A stretch of DNA of 38,282 nucleotides from Lachnospiraceae bacterium (GTDB lineage: Bacteria; Bacillota; Clostridia; Lachnospirales; Lachnospiraceae): assembly GCA_024699645.1 (NCBI GenBank), contig JAILPE010000006.1, positions 1 to 38,282 on the forward strand. The letters are read 5' to 3'. The position numbers and the translations under genes were made by a program. Below the pieces are notes generated by a model. That model was not told where the DNA came from. It saw only the letters and a program-made list of their open reading frames with translations, and did no database searches. Each line of letters opens with the position of its first letter. The first letter of the stretch is position 1. This document shows positions 15,422 to 22,139 of the stretch, in pieces.

Positions 15422-15781
15422 TCATGAAATGTTTTCCTTTATGATCGAGTAGATTTCGGTGTATATCTGTTCAAGCTTTCCGTACTCCGCTACCGCATCA
15501 AGCTCCTGTGAAGCACGAAATTTGGTCACCATATCGGAGGCCACGTCATAAAGCGCGGTAAATCCGAGATTTCCGCTTACTCCCTTGAGAGTATGGACGC
15601 TCTTAAGCGCATTTTCATAATCCGAGTCCGCAATATGACCCTTTAATTCTTCAAAGCTCTTATCATCAAGAAATTTTTTTATAAACTTAAGATAAAGCTC
15701 CTCTTTTCCAAGGAACCTCTCAAGAGCTGTCTGTGTATCACAGCCGTAGTCACCTAGCGCGGCGATCACTTTTTGTCCCAT
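15422..15781 (-). CDS. Standalone histidine-phosphotransfer (Hpt) domain protein
   Basis: A 119-residue all-helical Hpt protein. The phosphoacceptor is H63 in the motif SVHTLKGVSGNLG, which is diagnostic of the family. Hpt proteins relay phosphoryl groups between receiver domains of hybrid sensor kinases and response regulators. The ATG at 15781 follows GTGGAG; the frame stays open further upstream without a better site. No kinase or receiver gene is in this window, so its partners are elsewhere. A predicted promoter and a hairpin with a T-run lie in the stretch before it. Confidence 0.88.
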   Translation of the reverse strand: MGQKVIAALGDYGCDTQTALERFLGKEELYLKFIKKFLDDKSFEELKGHIADSDYENALKSVHTLKGVSGNLGFTALYDVASDMVTKFRASQELDAVAEYGKLEQIYTEIYSIIKENIS

Positions 15782-15814
15782 AATCCGACTCCACATAAAC
15801 TTCGTTATTTGTCC

Positions 15815-15840
15815 AAAAAACAAAGGGATGATTTCCCTTT
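15815..15840 (-). terminator. Terminator between lgt and hpt, inside the putative hpt leader
   Basis: Minus-strand arms AAAGGG (15835-15840) and CCCTTT (15822-15827), then GTTTTTT. It lies 50 nt after the lgt stop and so would end lgt transcription. Because a promoter-like element sits upstream of it (15847-15875), it would also lie in the hpt leader. Confidence 0.65.
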
Positions 15841-15846
15841 TCAAAA

Positions 15847-15875
15847 AGTATACACCGTCATTCATATTTTTGCAA
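15847..15875 (-). promoter_or_regulatory. Candidate hpt promoter
   Basis: TTGCAA (15870-15875), 17 bp, TATACT (15847-15852) on the minus strand, between the lgt stop and the hairpin at 15815-15840. Confidence 0.5.
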
Positions 15876-15890
15876 GCGGAAATTTTGCGA

Positions 15891-16769
15891 TTAATTATTT
15901 TTATCACTAATTTGCGTTTTTGTGATGTCGTTTGTTTTCTCGGGCACAAAAAATATCTTTTCCCGGTTCTTAGCTCTGAGCAAGAGGACCGCCGGAAGAA
16001 TAAGCAAAACGCTTATGATCTGCGAGGTTGAAAGGAATCCGATCTTCCCGCGAACAGCGTCTCCTCTTAAAAACTCAAGCAATGTTCTTACGATCAGATA
16101 ATATGTGAGGTATATCCCGCAAAGCTGACCCTGTTTAAGTTTCCTGTCCGCTTCGCTACGGTTCATGTCCTTTTTCATAAGCGTTATGAGAACCGCGAAG
16201 CAAATAAAGTTCAACCCCGCTTCAACGAGCTGTACAGGAAATCTCGATACTTCGCTGAGCTGAGGGACTACCTCGTTATACGGGAAATGTACTTTTAACG
16301 GGCCGTTATACTCTATTCCGTAACAGCAACCGGCGCAGAAACAGCCGATCCTTCCAAACCCGTGAACAAACGGAAGAAACGGTGTATAAAGATCAACAAG
16401 TCCCCATACCGGGATCTTAAAATGTCTGCAATACCTCAATAATCCCAACGCAAATCCGATGAGTCCCCCGTAAAATACCATGCCTCCGAATGCAAAATCA
16501 ACGGCTTTTGTATAATCAGCCTTAAAGAGATCGATATATATATCAAATTTGGCAATGATCACAGGAAGCTTCGTAATGAAATACAGCAGCTTTGCTCCGA
16601 TCACAAGACCTATCATTCCGTAGATCACCGCAAAAAGAGCGTCTGACTTTTCCACCCCCGCTTTTTGAGCCAATCGTCTGATAATAATGACCGCGATCAC
16701 GGCTCCGATCATAAATATCGGCCCGTAAAGCGGCAGTTTGGCAAATCCAAGATCGATGTACGGTAACAT
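15891..16769 (-). CDS. lgt: Prolipoprotein diacylglyceryl transferase
   Basis: Lgt transfers a diacylglyceryl group from phosphatidylglycerol to the lipobox Cys of prolipoproteins, the first step of lipoprotein maturation in the membrane. The 292-residue protein has about seven membrane helices and the family signature HGFGRIGCFCAGCCYG, with catalytic-region residues in GGMVFYGGLIG and RFPVQLVEA. The start is ATG at 16769 (MLPYIDLG), because GGAGGAAGGT directly precedes it. An in-frame TTG six codons upstream would place the SD inside the gene. The C-terminus is longer than usual and charged. Confidence 0.95.
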   Translation of the reverse strand: MLPYIDLGFAKLPLYGPIFMIGAVIAVIIIRRLAQKAGVEKSDALFAVIYGMIGLVIGAKLLYFITKLPVIIAKFDIYIDLFKADYTKAVDFAFGGMVFYGGLIGFALGLLRYCRHFKIPVWGLVDLYTPFLPFVHGFGRIGCFCAGCCYGIEYNGPLKVHFPYNEVVPQLSEVSRFPVQLVEAGLNFICFAVLITLMKKDMNRSEADRKLKQGQLCGIYLTYYLIVRTLLEFLRGDAVRGKIGFLSTSQIISVLLILPAVLLLRAKNREKIFFVPEKTNDITKTQISDKNN

Positions 16770-16828
16770 ACCTTCCTCCGTTATCAATGTTATCCGACTG
16801 AAATACTCCTCCGAGTTTCACCGGTAAT

Positions 16829-16868
16829 AAAAACGAGGCTTCGATTTACACCGAAGCCTTTATTTTTA
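16829..16868 (-). terminator. Intrinsic terminator of the DUF4190-like gene
   Basis: Arms AGGCTTCG (16836-16843) and CGAAGCCT (16852-16859) around an 8-nt loop. On the minus strand it is followed by CGTTTTTATT. The plus-strand side is also T-rich. Confidence 0.8.
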
Positions 16869-16894
16869 TGTTGTTATAATTTTCGGAACCGGAA

Positions 16895-17269
16895 TCAGAA
16901 ATCAAGATTCTTAAGAGAATCTAATGCTTTGTTAAGCTCATCCAAAGATGTTCCTGCAGCTGACTCAATATCACTGGCTGCGTTACATCCTCCGCCAAGG
17001 CAACCCCACGCTCCGTACGATGCGCTGCAAGCGCCGCAAGCGAGACATCCGATAAAGAAAACTGCGCCCAGTGTTGCGCCGATGATACCAAGAATAAATC
17101 CGGCACCACCCTCAGCATTGTTTGTGGCCTTCTTAGCATTGATAGAAAGTACGATCGCTACAACACTCGCTACGATACCGATAAGTGCGGGAATAAATCC
17201 GAAAAGGGGAGCAAAGATAACGCTTACAACAATACCAACTACTCCCAATGCAATAGATAATCCGTTCAT
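16895..17269 (-). CDS. Small membrane protein, DUF4190-like
   Basis: A 124-residue protein with two to three hydrophobic segments: about residues 5-45 as a hairpin (ALGVVGIVVSVIFAPLFGFI, then IGIVASVVAIVLS) and about 60-90 (AGFILGIIGATLGAVFFIGC). The order matches the DUF4190 family, whose members have no assigned biochemical role. A Cys-rich loop (GCLACGACSASYGAWGCLGGGC) and an acidic amphipathic tail follow. The ATG at 17269 (MNGLSIA) comes 6 nt after GGAGGG; a start four codons upstream would overlap this site. It is monocistronic, with its own promoter and terminator. Confidence 0.75.
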   Translation of the reverse strand: MNGLSIALGVVGIVVSVIFAPLFGFIPALIGIVASVVAIVLSINAKKATNNAEGGAGFILGIIGATLGAVFFIGCLACGACSASYGAWGCLGGGCNAASDIESAAGTSLDELNKALDSLKNLDF

Positions 17270-17311
17270 GTTACCCTCCAAATTTATAAAATATTTATAA
17301 ACTACATAAAT

Positions 17312-17340
17312 AAGTTACCATAGTGATGTTGCTATGTCAA
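17312..17340 (-). promoter_or_regulatory. Promoter of the DUF4190-like gene
   Basis: Perfect TTGACA (17335-17340) followed after 17 bp by TAACTT (17312-17317) on the minus strand, about 40 nt before the start codon. Confidence 0.6.
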
Positions 17341-17360
17341 TAAAAAACATCGCGACATTT

Positions 17361-17636
17361 TCCGGACAAACACAGAAAGGTAGTCATTCCTCGAAAACAC
17401 CTCGGAATGACCGCGAGCAGCTCCGCATTTGCAACGCAAATGTCGGGCCGCCGAAGGTGGCCTTCAAGTCTGACTTTTGGAAAAGGTAGTCATTCCTCGA
17501 AACCACCTCGGAATGACCGCGAGCAGCTCCGCTACCTTTTGTTTGGGAAAAGTGCGTTGGACCATCGCCACTTTTCCCGGACAAACACAGATTGGTAGTC
17601 ATTCCTCGAAACCACCTCGGAATGACCGGGAACAGC
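17361..17636. repeat. Three-copy 48-bp palindromic repeat array
   Basis: Copies lie at 17379-17426, 17485-17532 and 17594-17636. Each starts GGTAGTCATTCCTCGAAA, contains the perfect inverted repeat GTCATTCC/GGAATGAC around CACCTC, and runs on to CGAGCAGCTCCGC (diverged in the third). Copies 1 and 3 also share about 20 bp upstream (CGGACAAACACAGA). The segments between copies fold into their own hairpins: CATTTGC/GCAAATG (17426-17442) and GTTTGGGAAAAGTG against CACTTTTCCC-CAAAC (17541-17586). The pattern resembles REP/MITE-like repeats; there is no coding content. Confidence 0.85.
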
Positions 17637-17710
17637 CCACTGGCTGCTTTGCGTTTAGAAAACGTGCGTTGGTTCGTTCGCAACGTTTTCTTTCCAAACG
17701 CAAAGTGGGC
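17635..17710. repeat. 75-nt imperfect palindrome
   Basis: Outer arms GCCCACT...TTTGCGTTT (17635-17656) and AAACGCAAAGTGGGC (17696-17710) enclose inner arms AGAAAACG (17657-17664) and CGTTTTCT (17684-17691), plus GCGTTG/CGCAAC. The whole would fold into one long stem on either strand. It lies between the third repeat copy and the tRNA terminator. Confidence 0.75.
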
Positions 17711-17732
17711 CTCGGCATTTCTGCCGAGACCC
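17707..17732 (-). terminator. Hairpin downstream of tRNA-Leu(AAG)
   Basis: On the minus strand GGG-T-CTCGGCA, loop GAAA, TGCCGAG-GCCC starts about 10 nt after the tRNA 3' end. The following ACTTTGCG has only a short T-run, so termination may be inefficient. Confidence 0.55.
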
Positions 17733-17741
17733 ATTCCCTAG

Positions 17742-17823
17742 TGCGGAGTAAGAGACTTGAACTCTCACGTCTGTTGACACATGATCCTTAGTCATGCCTG
17801 TCTGCCAATTCCAGCAACTCCGC
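17742..17823 (-). tRNA. tRNA-Leu(AAG)
   Basis: An 82-nt class II tRNA. The acceptor GCGGAGT pairs perfectly with ACTCCGC, with discriminator A and no encoded CCA. D-loop TTGGCAGA; anticodon stem CATGA/TCATG with loop CTAAGGA, giving anticodon AAG at 17787-17789. Variable arm GTC-AACA-GAC; T-arm GAGAG-TTCAAGT-CTCTT. Leucine identity follows from the long variable arm, A73 and the anticodon. A34 would presumably be modified to inosine to read CUU and CUC. A34 is rare outside tRNA-Arg(ACG) in bacteria. Confidence 0.92.
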
Positions 17824-17852
17824 AAACCGCGCTTTTCTTAACGCGCTCAATC

Positions 17853-17881
17853 ATAATAACACCTAGTTCAGGGATTGTCAA
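17853..17881 (-). promoter_or_regulatory. Promoter of tRNA-Leu(AAG)
   Basis: Perfect TTGACA (17876-17881), 17-bp spacer and TATTAT (17853-17858) on the minus strand, about 30 nt before the mature tRNA 5' end. It is one of the best consensus promoters in the window. Confidence 0.8.
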
Positions 17882-17927
17882 CAAATTTTTTACAAAAACT
17901 TTTGACTCCTTTAGTTCCGCTGAAGAC

Positions 17928-17953
17928 GGCCGGTGCGACATGCTCCTCCGGCC
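17928..17953 (-). terminator. GGCCGG/CCGGCC hairpin after Ig-like gene B
   Basis: Arms 17928-17933 and 17948-17953 lie immediately after the stop codon of Ig-like gene B (17955). On the minus strand the hairpin is followed by GTCTTC rather than a T-run, so it is a weak terminator candidate. Confidence 0.35.
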
Positions 17954-17954
17954 T

Positions 17955-19637
17955 TTATTTTCCGGAGTTTTCGTCCTCGCTCTCCTCCTCGGCATACGCC
18001 TCGGGATCGTACACGATCATGTAGGTTCCTTCACGGAACAGCATTACTTCAAGCTCTCCGTCCTTGGTCACGCTTCTGTTCATCCTGCCAAGGATGGACT
18101 TTCTGTTTGGCGTGTAATAAAGATCCGTAAACTCGGCCTTCATATCGGAAGGCACAGTGATCCTTACTGTGATCGGATAATAAACGTCATAATCCTCATC
18201 GGCAAAGGCAAAATTGAAGGCACAGTACCAGGCAGTCTTTGAATTCAGCTTTCTGAACGCCCGGATCAGCGCGGTCTTCTTCACCAGCGATCCGATTATG
18301 CATTCCTGATCGAGCCGCTTCGGAACTGCGGCTGTTATCGTAAATACATTGGCGCCGCTCTTTATCGTGAACTCGGAGGTATACGAAAAATCGGGCGGTG
18401 CGACCTCTATTCCGACTATCTTTACCGTTGCGTTGAAATCGCCGTAATAGATCCTTACCGTGTTCTCGCCGAGATAATGGATGATCGTATCGTAGATATT
18501 GTAATCCTTTACCTCAACTTCCTCGCCGTCGTTATATTTTACCAGTACATGCAGATTCTCAAACGGAATCTCGTACCCGACCTCCACTGCTTCTCCGTCA
18601 TATCTGGCGGTCATCGACAGAGCCTTTCGCTGGATAACGGTCACCTTGCATGTGGCCGTCTGACCTCTGAACGAAACCTTGATCGTCTGCTCTCCGGTCG
18701 CGGAGAAGGAAGTTGTTTCAAGCGTATAGGCACTGATCCTCTCTGTCGAACCGTCCTCGAAGACCGCGATGACATCAAGCAATCTGTTTGTAATTTTCTG
18801 TTCCTGCACGAGCTGCTCTCCAAGGAACGTAACACTGAGCGCTTTGACGTTCTGAGCGGGCCCGACGTATACATCAACCTTCGCGGTACAGTTCTTGTAA
18901 ACGATCTCAACCTGACGGTCGCCCGTTTCCCTCATTTCGCGGGGCATGATAGTATATCCCTCCTCTATCACGGCCGCCGATCCGTCGCTGTAAAACGCGG
19001 TCACGACAAGATCCCTTTCGTCAAGTCCGTTATAGAGGCTGATAAAATACCTGTTGGAATAGGCAGATATTGATTCCAGTTTGATTCCGTTGATATAGAA
19101 ATAATCCGTGTACTGCCGGTAAACGACTACGATCTTGTTAGCGCCGAGCGTTGTGATCTTCTCGTCGGAGATCGTGTATTCCCCGCGGGCAAGGCGCGTC
19201 TTAGAGCCGTCGTTATATACAGCTTCAACGTAAACTTCATCAAAATTGATCTTCTCACCGACTTCAACCGAGAACCCGGTGTAATAGGCAGTTATGCCCG
19301 TCAGCTCCAGAGGTATTTCCGGTGTGGGAGTAGGAGTTGCCGTCGGAGTAGGTGTAGGCGTGGGCGTGGGGGTAGGAGTAGGTGTGGGTGTAGGTGTCGC
19401 CGTAGGAGTAGGGGAAGGTGTCGGTGTGGTGGTCGCAGCAGCGCCGCTCGTTACCTCCGCGGAAGCACCCGATGTTACCTCTACCGAGCTCGGAGAGGCA
19501 ACCAGAGTAACCGCTCCCGAAGGGGCAGTTCTGCTCTTTTTCGCAAACGAATTCTGCGGCATATCTACGGCAACCGCTCCGAAAAGCAGCGCCATCGCCA
19601 CCAGAAATACAATCAGGTCCTTCCTTTTTCTCATCAT
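17955..19637 (-). CDS. Secreted protein B with four Big_3-like Ig modules and long Thr-Pro linker
   Basis: A 560-residue exported paralogue of the protein at 11303-12838. The start is ATG at 19637 (MMRKRKDL) after AGGGGG; a start 14 codons upstream would put this site inside the gene. A signal peptide (LIVFLVAMALLFGAVAV) is followed by a Ser/Thr-rich stretch and about 40 residues of TP repeats. Four modules carry YNDGSKTRL, YSDGSAAVI, FEDGSTERI and YNDGEEVEV, and the C-terminal domain begins near TAAVPKRLDQ, ending in an acidic tail. The third module is nearest between the two paralogues (STERI, FRGxTAT). No sorting signal or membrane anchor is visible. The function is unknown; a surface role is likely. 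Confidence 0.85.
   Translation of the reverse strand: MMRKRKDLIVFLVAMALLFGAVAVDMPQNSFAKKSRTAPSGAVTLVASPSSVEVTSGASAEVTSGAAATTTPTPSPTPTATPTPTPTPTPTPTPTPTPTATPTPTPEIPLELTGITAYYTGFSVEVGEKINFDEVYVEAVYNDGSKTRLARGEYTISDEKITTLGANKIVVVYRQYTDYFYINGIKLESISAYSNRYFISLYNGLDERDLVVTAFYSDGSAAVIEEGYTIMPREMRETGDRQVEIVYKNCTAKVDVYVGPAQNVKALSVTFLGEQLVQEQKITNRLLDVIAVFEDGSTERISAYTLETTSFSATGEQTIKVSFRGQTATCKVTVIQRKALSMTARYDGEAVEVGYEIPFENLHVLVKYNDGEEVEVKDYNIYDTIIHYLGENTVRIYYGDFNATVKIVGIEVAPPDFSYTSEFTIKSGANVFTITAAVPKRLDQECIIGSLVKKTALIRAFRKLNSKTAWYCAFNFAFADEDYDVYYPITVRITVPSDMKAEFTDLYYTPNRKSILGRMNRSVTKDGELEVMLFREGTYMIVYDPEAYAEEESEDENSGK
19321..19430. repeat. Low-complexity tandem repeat encoding Thr-Pro
   Basis: About 110 bp of degenerate GGNGTNGGNGT units (plus strand), the coding basis of the TPTPTP linker of secreted protein B. 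Such tracts can expand or contract by slippage. The paralogue's linker is much shorter (about 12690-12665), showing a difference in length between the copies. Confidence 0.85.
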
Positions 19638-19719
19638 ATATAAACCCCCTGTTTCGGGCATAATTCCACACTTCTGCATTTATATCGGCAAAAGGCTTTC
19701 AAAAGTTTATACCTTTACC

Positions 19720-19748
19720 TTGAATCTTGGCGGAGTGAATTCTATAAT
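19720..19748 (+). promoter_or_regulatory. Promoter of the malic enzyme gene
   Basis: TTGAAT (19720-19725), 17 bp, TATAAT (19743-19748, perfect -10), 29 nt before the start codon. Confidence 0.75.
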
Positions 19749-19777
19749 AAAGCAAAACACGAAGGGACGGACAGATC

Positions 19778-20974
19778 ATGGACTATAATGCAGCAAGTCT
19801 TCAGTTATGTGAAACAAACCACGGAAAACTGACGGTAAACCCCGTCTGTGCGATAACCGACCGCGATTCGCTCTCGACCGCATACACTCCCGGTGTTGCC
19901 GAACCGTGCCGCGAGATCCACAAGGACAGGCATAACGCGTACAAATATACGATAAAAAGCCACACCGTAGCCGTTGTTTCCGACGGTACCGCCGTTCTCG
20001 GGCTCGGCGATATCGGCCCCGAAGCCGCCATGCCCGTTATGGAAGGCAAGGCTGTTCTCTTCAGGGAATTCGGCGGTGTTGACGCATTCCCTATCTGCCT
20101 GGATACAAAGGATCCCGAGGAAATCATTAAGACCGTCAAGTATCTGGCGCCCACTTTCGGGGGGATCAACCTCGAGGACATTTCCGCCCCGAGATGCTTT
20201 GAGATAGAAACCAGACTTAAAGAAGAGCTGGACATTCCCGTTTTCCATGACGACCAGCACGGAACCGCGATCGTAGTGACCGCAGGTCTGATCAACGCCT
20301 TAAGGCAGGTTAAAAAGGAATGGAGCGACATAAGGATCGTCATCAACGGTGCCGGTTCGGCAGGTATTTCTATCTGCCGCCTTCTAATGCAGATGAACCC
20401 CGGCGATATCATCCTCGTCGACAAGGCAGGCGCGCTCTGCCCCGGTGAAGAATGGATGAATCCGGTTCAGGCAAAGATGGCCGAAGTCACCAACAAGGAC
20501 CAGCGCAGGGGAACCCTCGCCGATGTGATGAAGGGTGCTGACGTGTTTATCGGAGTTTCAGCCCCGAAGATCGTTACAAAAGAAATGGTTTCCACTATGG
20601 CCAGGGATGCCATCGTCTTTGCCATGGCCAACCCCACCCCCGAGATCATGCCTGAGGACGCGAAGGCCGGCGGCGCACGCATTGTTGCAACCGGCAGGAG
20701 TGATTATCCCAATCAGATAAATAATGTACTTGTTTTTCCGGGTATCTTCCGGGGCGCTCTCATGGTCGAGGCGAAACAGATCGTTGAGGAGATGAAGCTT
20801 GCCGCTGCACGGGCAGTAGCCTCGCTGATCTCGGACGGGGAGCTTGCCGACGATTATATCATCCCCTCTCCCTTCGACAAGAGAGTTGCGGATGTTGTTG
20901 CCTGCCGCGTTGCGGAGGTTGCGGAGCAGCTCGGTATCGCCCGCCGTCCCGGCATCAGGACTCTCGGAGATTGA
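19778..20974 (+). CDS. Malic enzyme, NAD(P)-dependent, oxaloacetate-decarboxylating
   Basis: Converts malate to pyruvate and CO2 with reduction of NAD(P)+. The 398-residue protein is the short bacterial form without the phosphotransacetylase domain. Family blocks are AYTPGVAEPCREI near residue 30, GDIGPEAAMPVMEGKA, FHDDQHGTAIVV (metal and substrate site, with D and D of FHDDQHG) and the Rossmann INGAGSAGIS (about 188-197). The choice of NAD or NADP is not decided by what I can read. The gene has its own perfect -10 promoter. The HIT gene follows after 75 nt. Confidence 0.93.
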   Translation: MDYNAASLQLCETNHGKLTVNPVCAITDRDSLSTAYTPGVAEPCREIHKDRHNAYKYTIKSHTVAVVSDGTAVLGLGDIGPEAAMPVMEGKAVLFREFGGVDAFPICLDTKDPEEIIKTVKYLAPTFGGINLEDISAPRCFEIETRLKEELDIPVFHDDQHGTAIVVTAGLINALRQVKKEWSDIRIVINGAGSAGISICRLLMQMNPGDIILVDKAGALCPGEEWMNPVQAKMAEVTNKDQRRGTLADVMKGADVFIGVSAPKIVTKEMVSTMARDAIVFAMANPTPEIMPEDAKAGGARIVATGRSDYPNQINNVLVFPGIFRGALMVEAKQIVEEMKLAAARAVASLISDGELADDYIIPSPFDKRVADVVACRVAEVAEQLGIARRPGIRTLGD

Positions 20975-21049
20975 AAAAAAAGAATTTTACGCTCTGCTGC
21001 TCTATACTCATTGGCAGTAAAGTGATTAAAGAAAAGGAGATTTGAGGAT

Positions 21050-21463
21050 ATGGAAGATTGTATTTTCTGCAAGATCGCAAACGGTGTGTTCGGCTCGGCA
21101 ACGGTTTACGAGGATGACGATTTCAGAGCGGTTCTCGACATCGCGCCTGCCGCAAAGGGTCATGTTCTGATCCTTCCCAAGAAGCATATGGCCGACCTGC
21201 TCGCGATCGAGCCGGATGTGGCCGAAAAAGCGCTCAAGCTCGCTTCGCGTATCGCGAAGGCTCAGAAGAAGGCTCTCGGATGCGACGGCATCAATATGCT
21301 TCAGAACAGCGGTGAGGCAGCATGGCAGTCAGTATTCCATCTGCATATCCACCTGATCCCCAGATATAAGAACGACGGTGTGATAATCCCCTGGAAGACC
21401 CTCAGCTACGCGGACGGCGAAGCAGATGAATACGCAGCCAGGATCAGGGCCGAGATAGAATAA
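21050..21463 (+). CDS. HIT family nucleotide-binding hydrolase
   Basis: A 137-residue histidine-triad protein of the HINT-like branch. The triad HLHIHLIP near residues 97-104 holds the catalytic His, and the N-terminal FCKIANG and DIAPAAKGHVLILPKKH blocks are typical. These enzymes hydrolyse nucleotide phosphoramidates and similar adducts; the physiological substrate is unknown. The ATG follows AAAAGGAG. It converges with the DUF1934 gene, ending only 7 nt before that gene's stop codon, with no terminator between. Confidence 0.93.
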   Translation: MEDCIFCKIANGVFGSATVYEDDDFRAVLDIAPAAKGHVLILPKKHMADLLAIEPDVAEKALKLASRIAKAQKKALGCDGINMLQNSGEAAWQSVFHLHIHLIPRYKNDGVIIPWKTLSYADGEADEYAARIRAEIE

Positions 21464-21470
21464 GAACGCT

Positions 21471-21872
21471 TCAGCACGGCGATGTCCGGATATTCAGTTC
21501 ACACTCGGATACAGTCTGGTCATTCATGGTCAGGCTGTATCTGATCGTAATGTCCATTTCCGGGAAATCCCCGTTCAGACTGATGCTTTTTGTTTCGATA
21601 TCGGTGTCAAAATTCCCGTACGGAGTCGGATAGATGCATGAGGTGCAGCTTCCTTCCGTAAACTCCATCACCGATGAGAGCTTTCCCGACCTCGTTACAA
21701 CGGCGCGCCCGGGAGACAGCTTTATCAGGGTGTTCAGGCCGTCGTGGTCTATATATCGAATGTAGTGAAGCCCATCCGCAGACTGAAGGGAGCCCCTGCA
21801 TTCTACAGCAGTAGGCTCATTGGAAATATTCCTTTGCAATCCGGCTATCCGGATAATAACATCCCTTTTCAT
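21471..21872 (-). CDS. DUF1934 domain-containing beta-barrel protein
   Basis: A 133-residue small protein of predicted all-beta fold, of the family annotated DUF1934 (YwiB-like). The start is MKRDVIIRI at 21872, 6 nt after GGGAG. Visible family traits are the early RISGLQ-like segment IRIAGLQRN, the central RSGKLSSVMEFTEGSCTSCIYPTPYG and alternating strands to the end. No biochemical role is established. It is transcribed away from the tRNA-Leu(CAG) gene, with a gap of 83 nt between them. Two Cys (SCTSC) near residue 75 are notable but not known to be functional. Confidence 0.8.
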   Translation of the reverse strand: MKRDVIIRIAGLQRNISNEPTAVECRGSLQSADGLHYIRYIDHDGLNTLIKLSPGRAVVTRSGKLSSVMEFTEGSCTSCIYPTPYGNFDTDIETKSISLNGDFPEMDITIRYSLTMNDQTVSECELNIRTSPC

Positions 21873-21901
21873 TGGCTCTCCCTTCGTAAGTAAAAAAGTA
21901 C

Positions 21902-21931
21902 TTGCTTTTTCTGCGGGGCGTGTGCTATAAT
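21902..21931 (+). promoter_or_regulatory. Promoter of tRNA-Leu(CAG)
   Basis: TTGCTT (21902-21907), 18 bp, perfect TATAAT (21926-21931), 24 nt before the mature tRNA 5' end. Confidence 0.7.
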
Positions 21932-21955
21932 CGCAATGTTGTAAAAACAGCAAAT

Positions 21956-22039
21956 GCGGAAATGGCGGAATTGGCAGACGCGCACGGTTCAGGTCCGTGT
22001 GAAAGCAATTTCATGAGGGTTCAAGTCCCTTTTTCCGCA
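21956..22039 (+). tRNA. tRNA-Leu(CAG)
   Basis: An 84-nt class II tRNA: acceptor GCGGAAA pairs with TTTCCGC, discriminator A, no encoded CCA. Anticodon stem CACGG/CCGTG with loop TTCAGGT gives anticodon CAG, reading CUG. Long variable arm and T-loop TTCAAGT are present. A T-rich run (TTTCTTTTTTTTG) follows at once and probably terminates transcription. Confidence 0.94.
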
Positions 22040-22139
22040 TTTCTTTTTTTGCTCTTTTATAGTTTTATGTTTATGTTATGCCTTCCCGCGCCGGGTGTCA
22101 AGAAACAGTCCCTTCGCGGCATGAGGCGCTTCTGATCGT

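Larger units (their letters stand above)
17270..17741. other. 472-nt non-coding stretch between the DUF4190-like gene and tRNA-Leu(AAG)
   Basis: The gene-proximal 70 nt carry the DUF4190-like promoter and SD; the remainder is filled by the three-copy repeat, its hairpins, a 75-nt imperfect palindrome and the tRNA terminator. Short open frames across it are repeat-derived and I reject them. Confidence 0.75.

Noticed and set aside
17384-17791. Frames of 63-116 residues over the repeat-rich stretch
   Set aside because: They are made by the 48-bp repeats and hairpins, occur on both strands and overlap the tRNA gene.
19294-19788. 164-residue plus-strand frame rich in GV repeats
   Set aside because: Antisense of the Thr-Pro linker of secreted protein B; repeat composition keeps all frames open.
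17742-22039. Genomic island bounded by the two tRNA-Leu genes
   Set aside because: The region between has housekeeping genes (malic enzyme, HIT), no integrase and no repeated tRNA 3' end as an attachment site.
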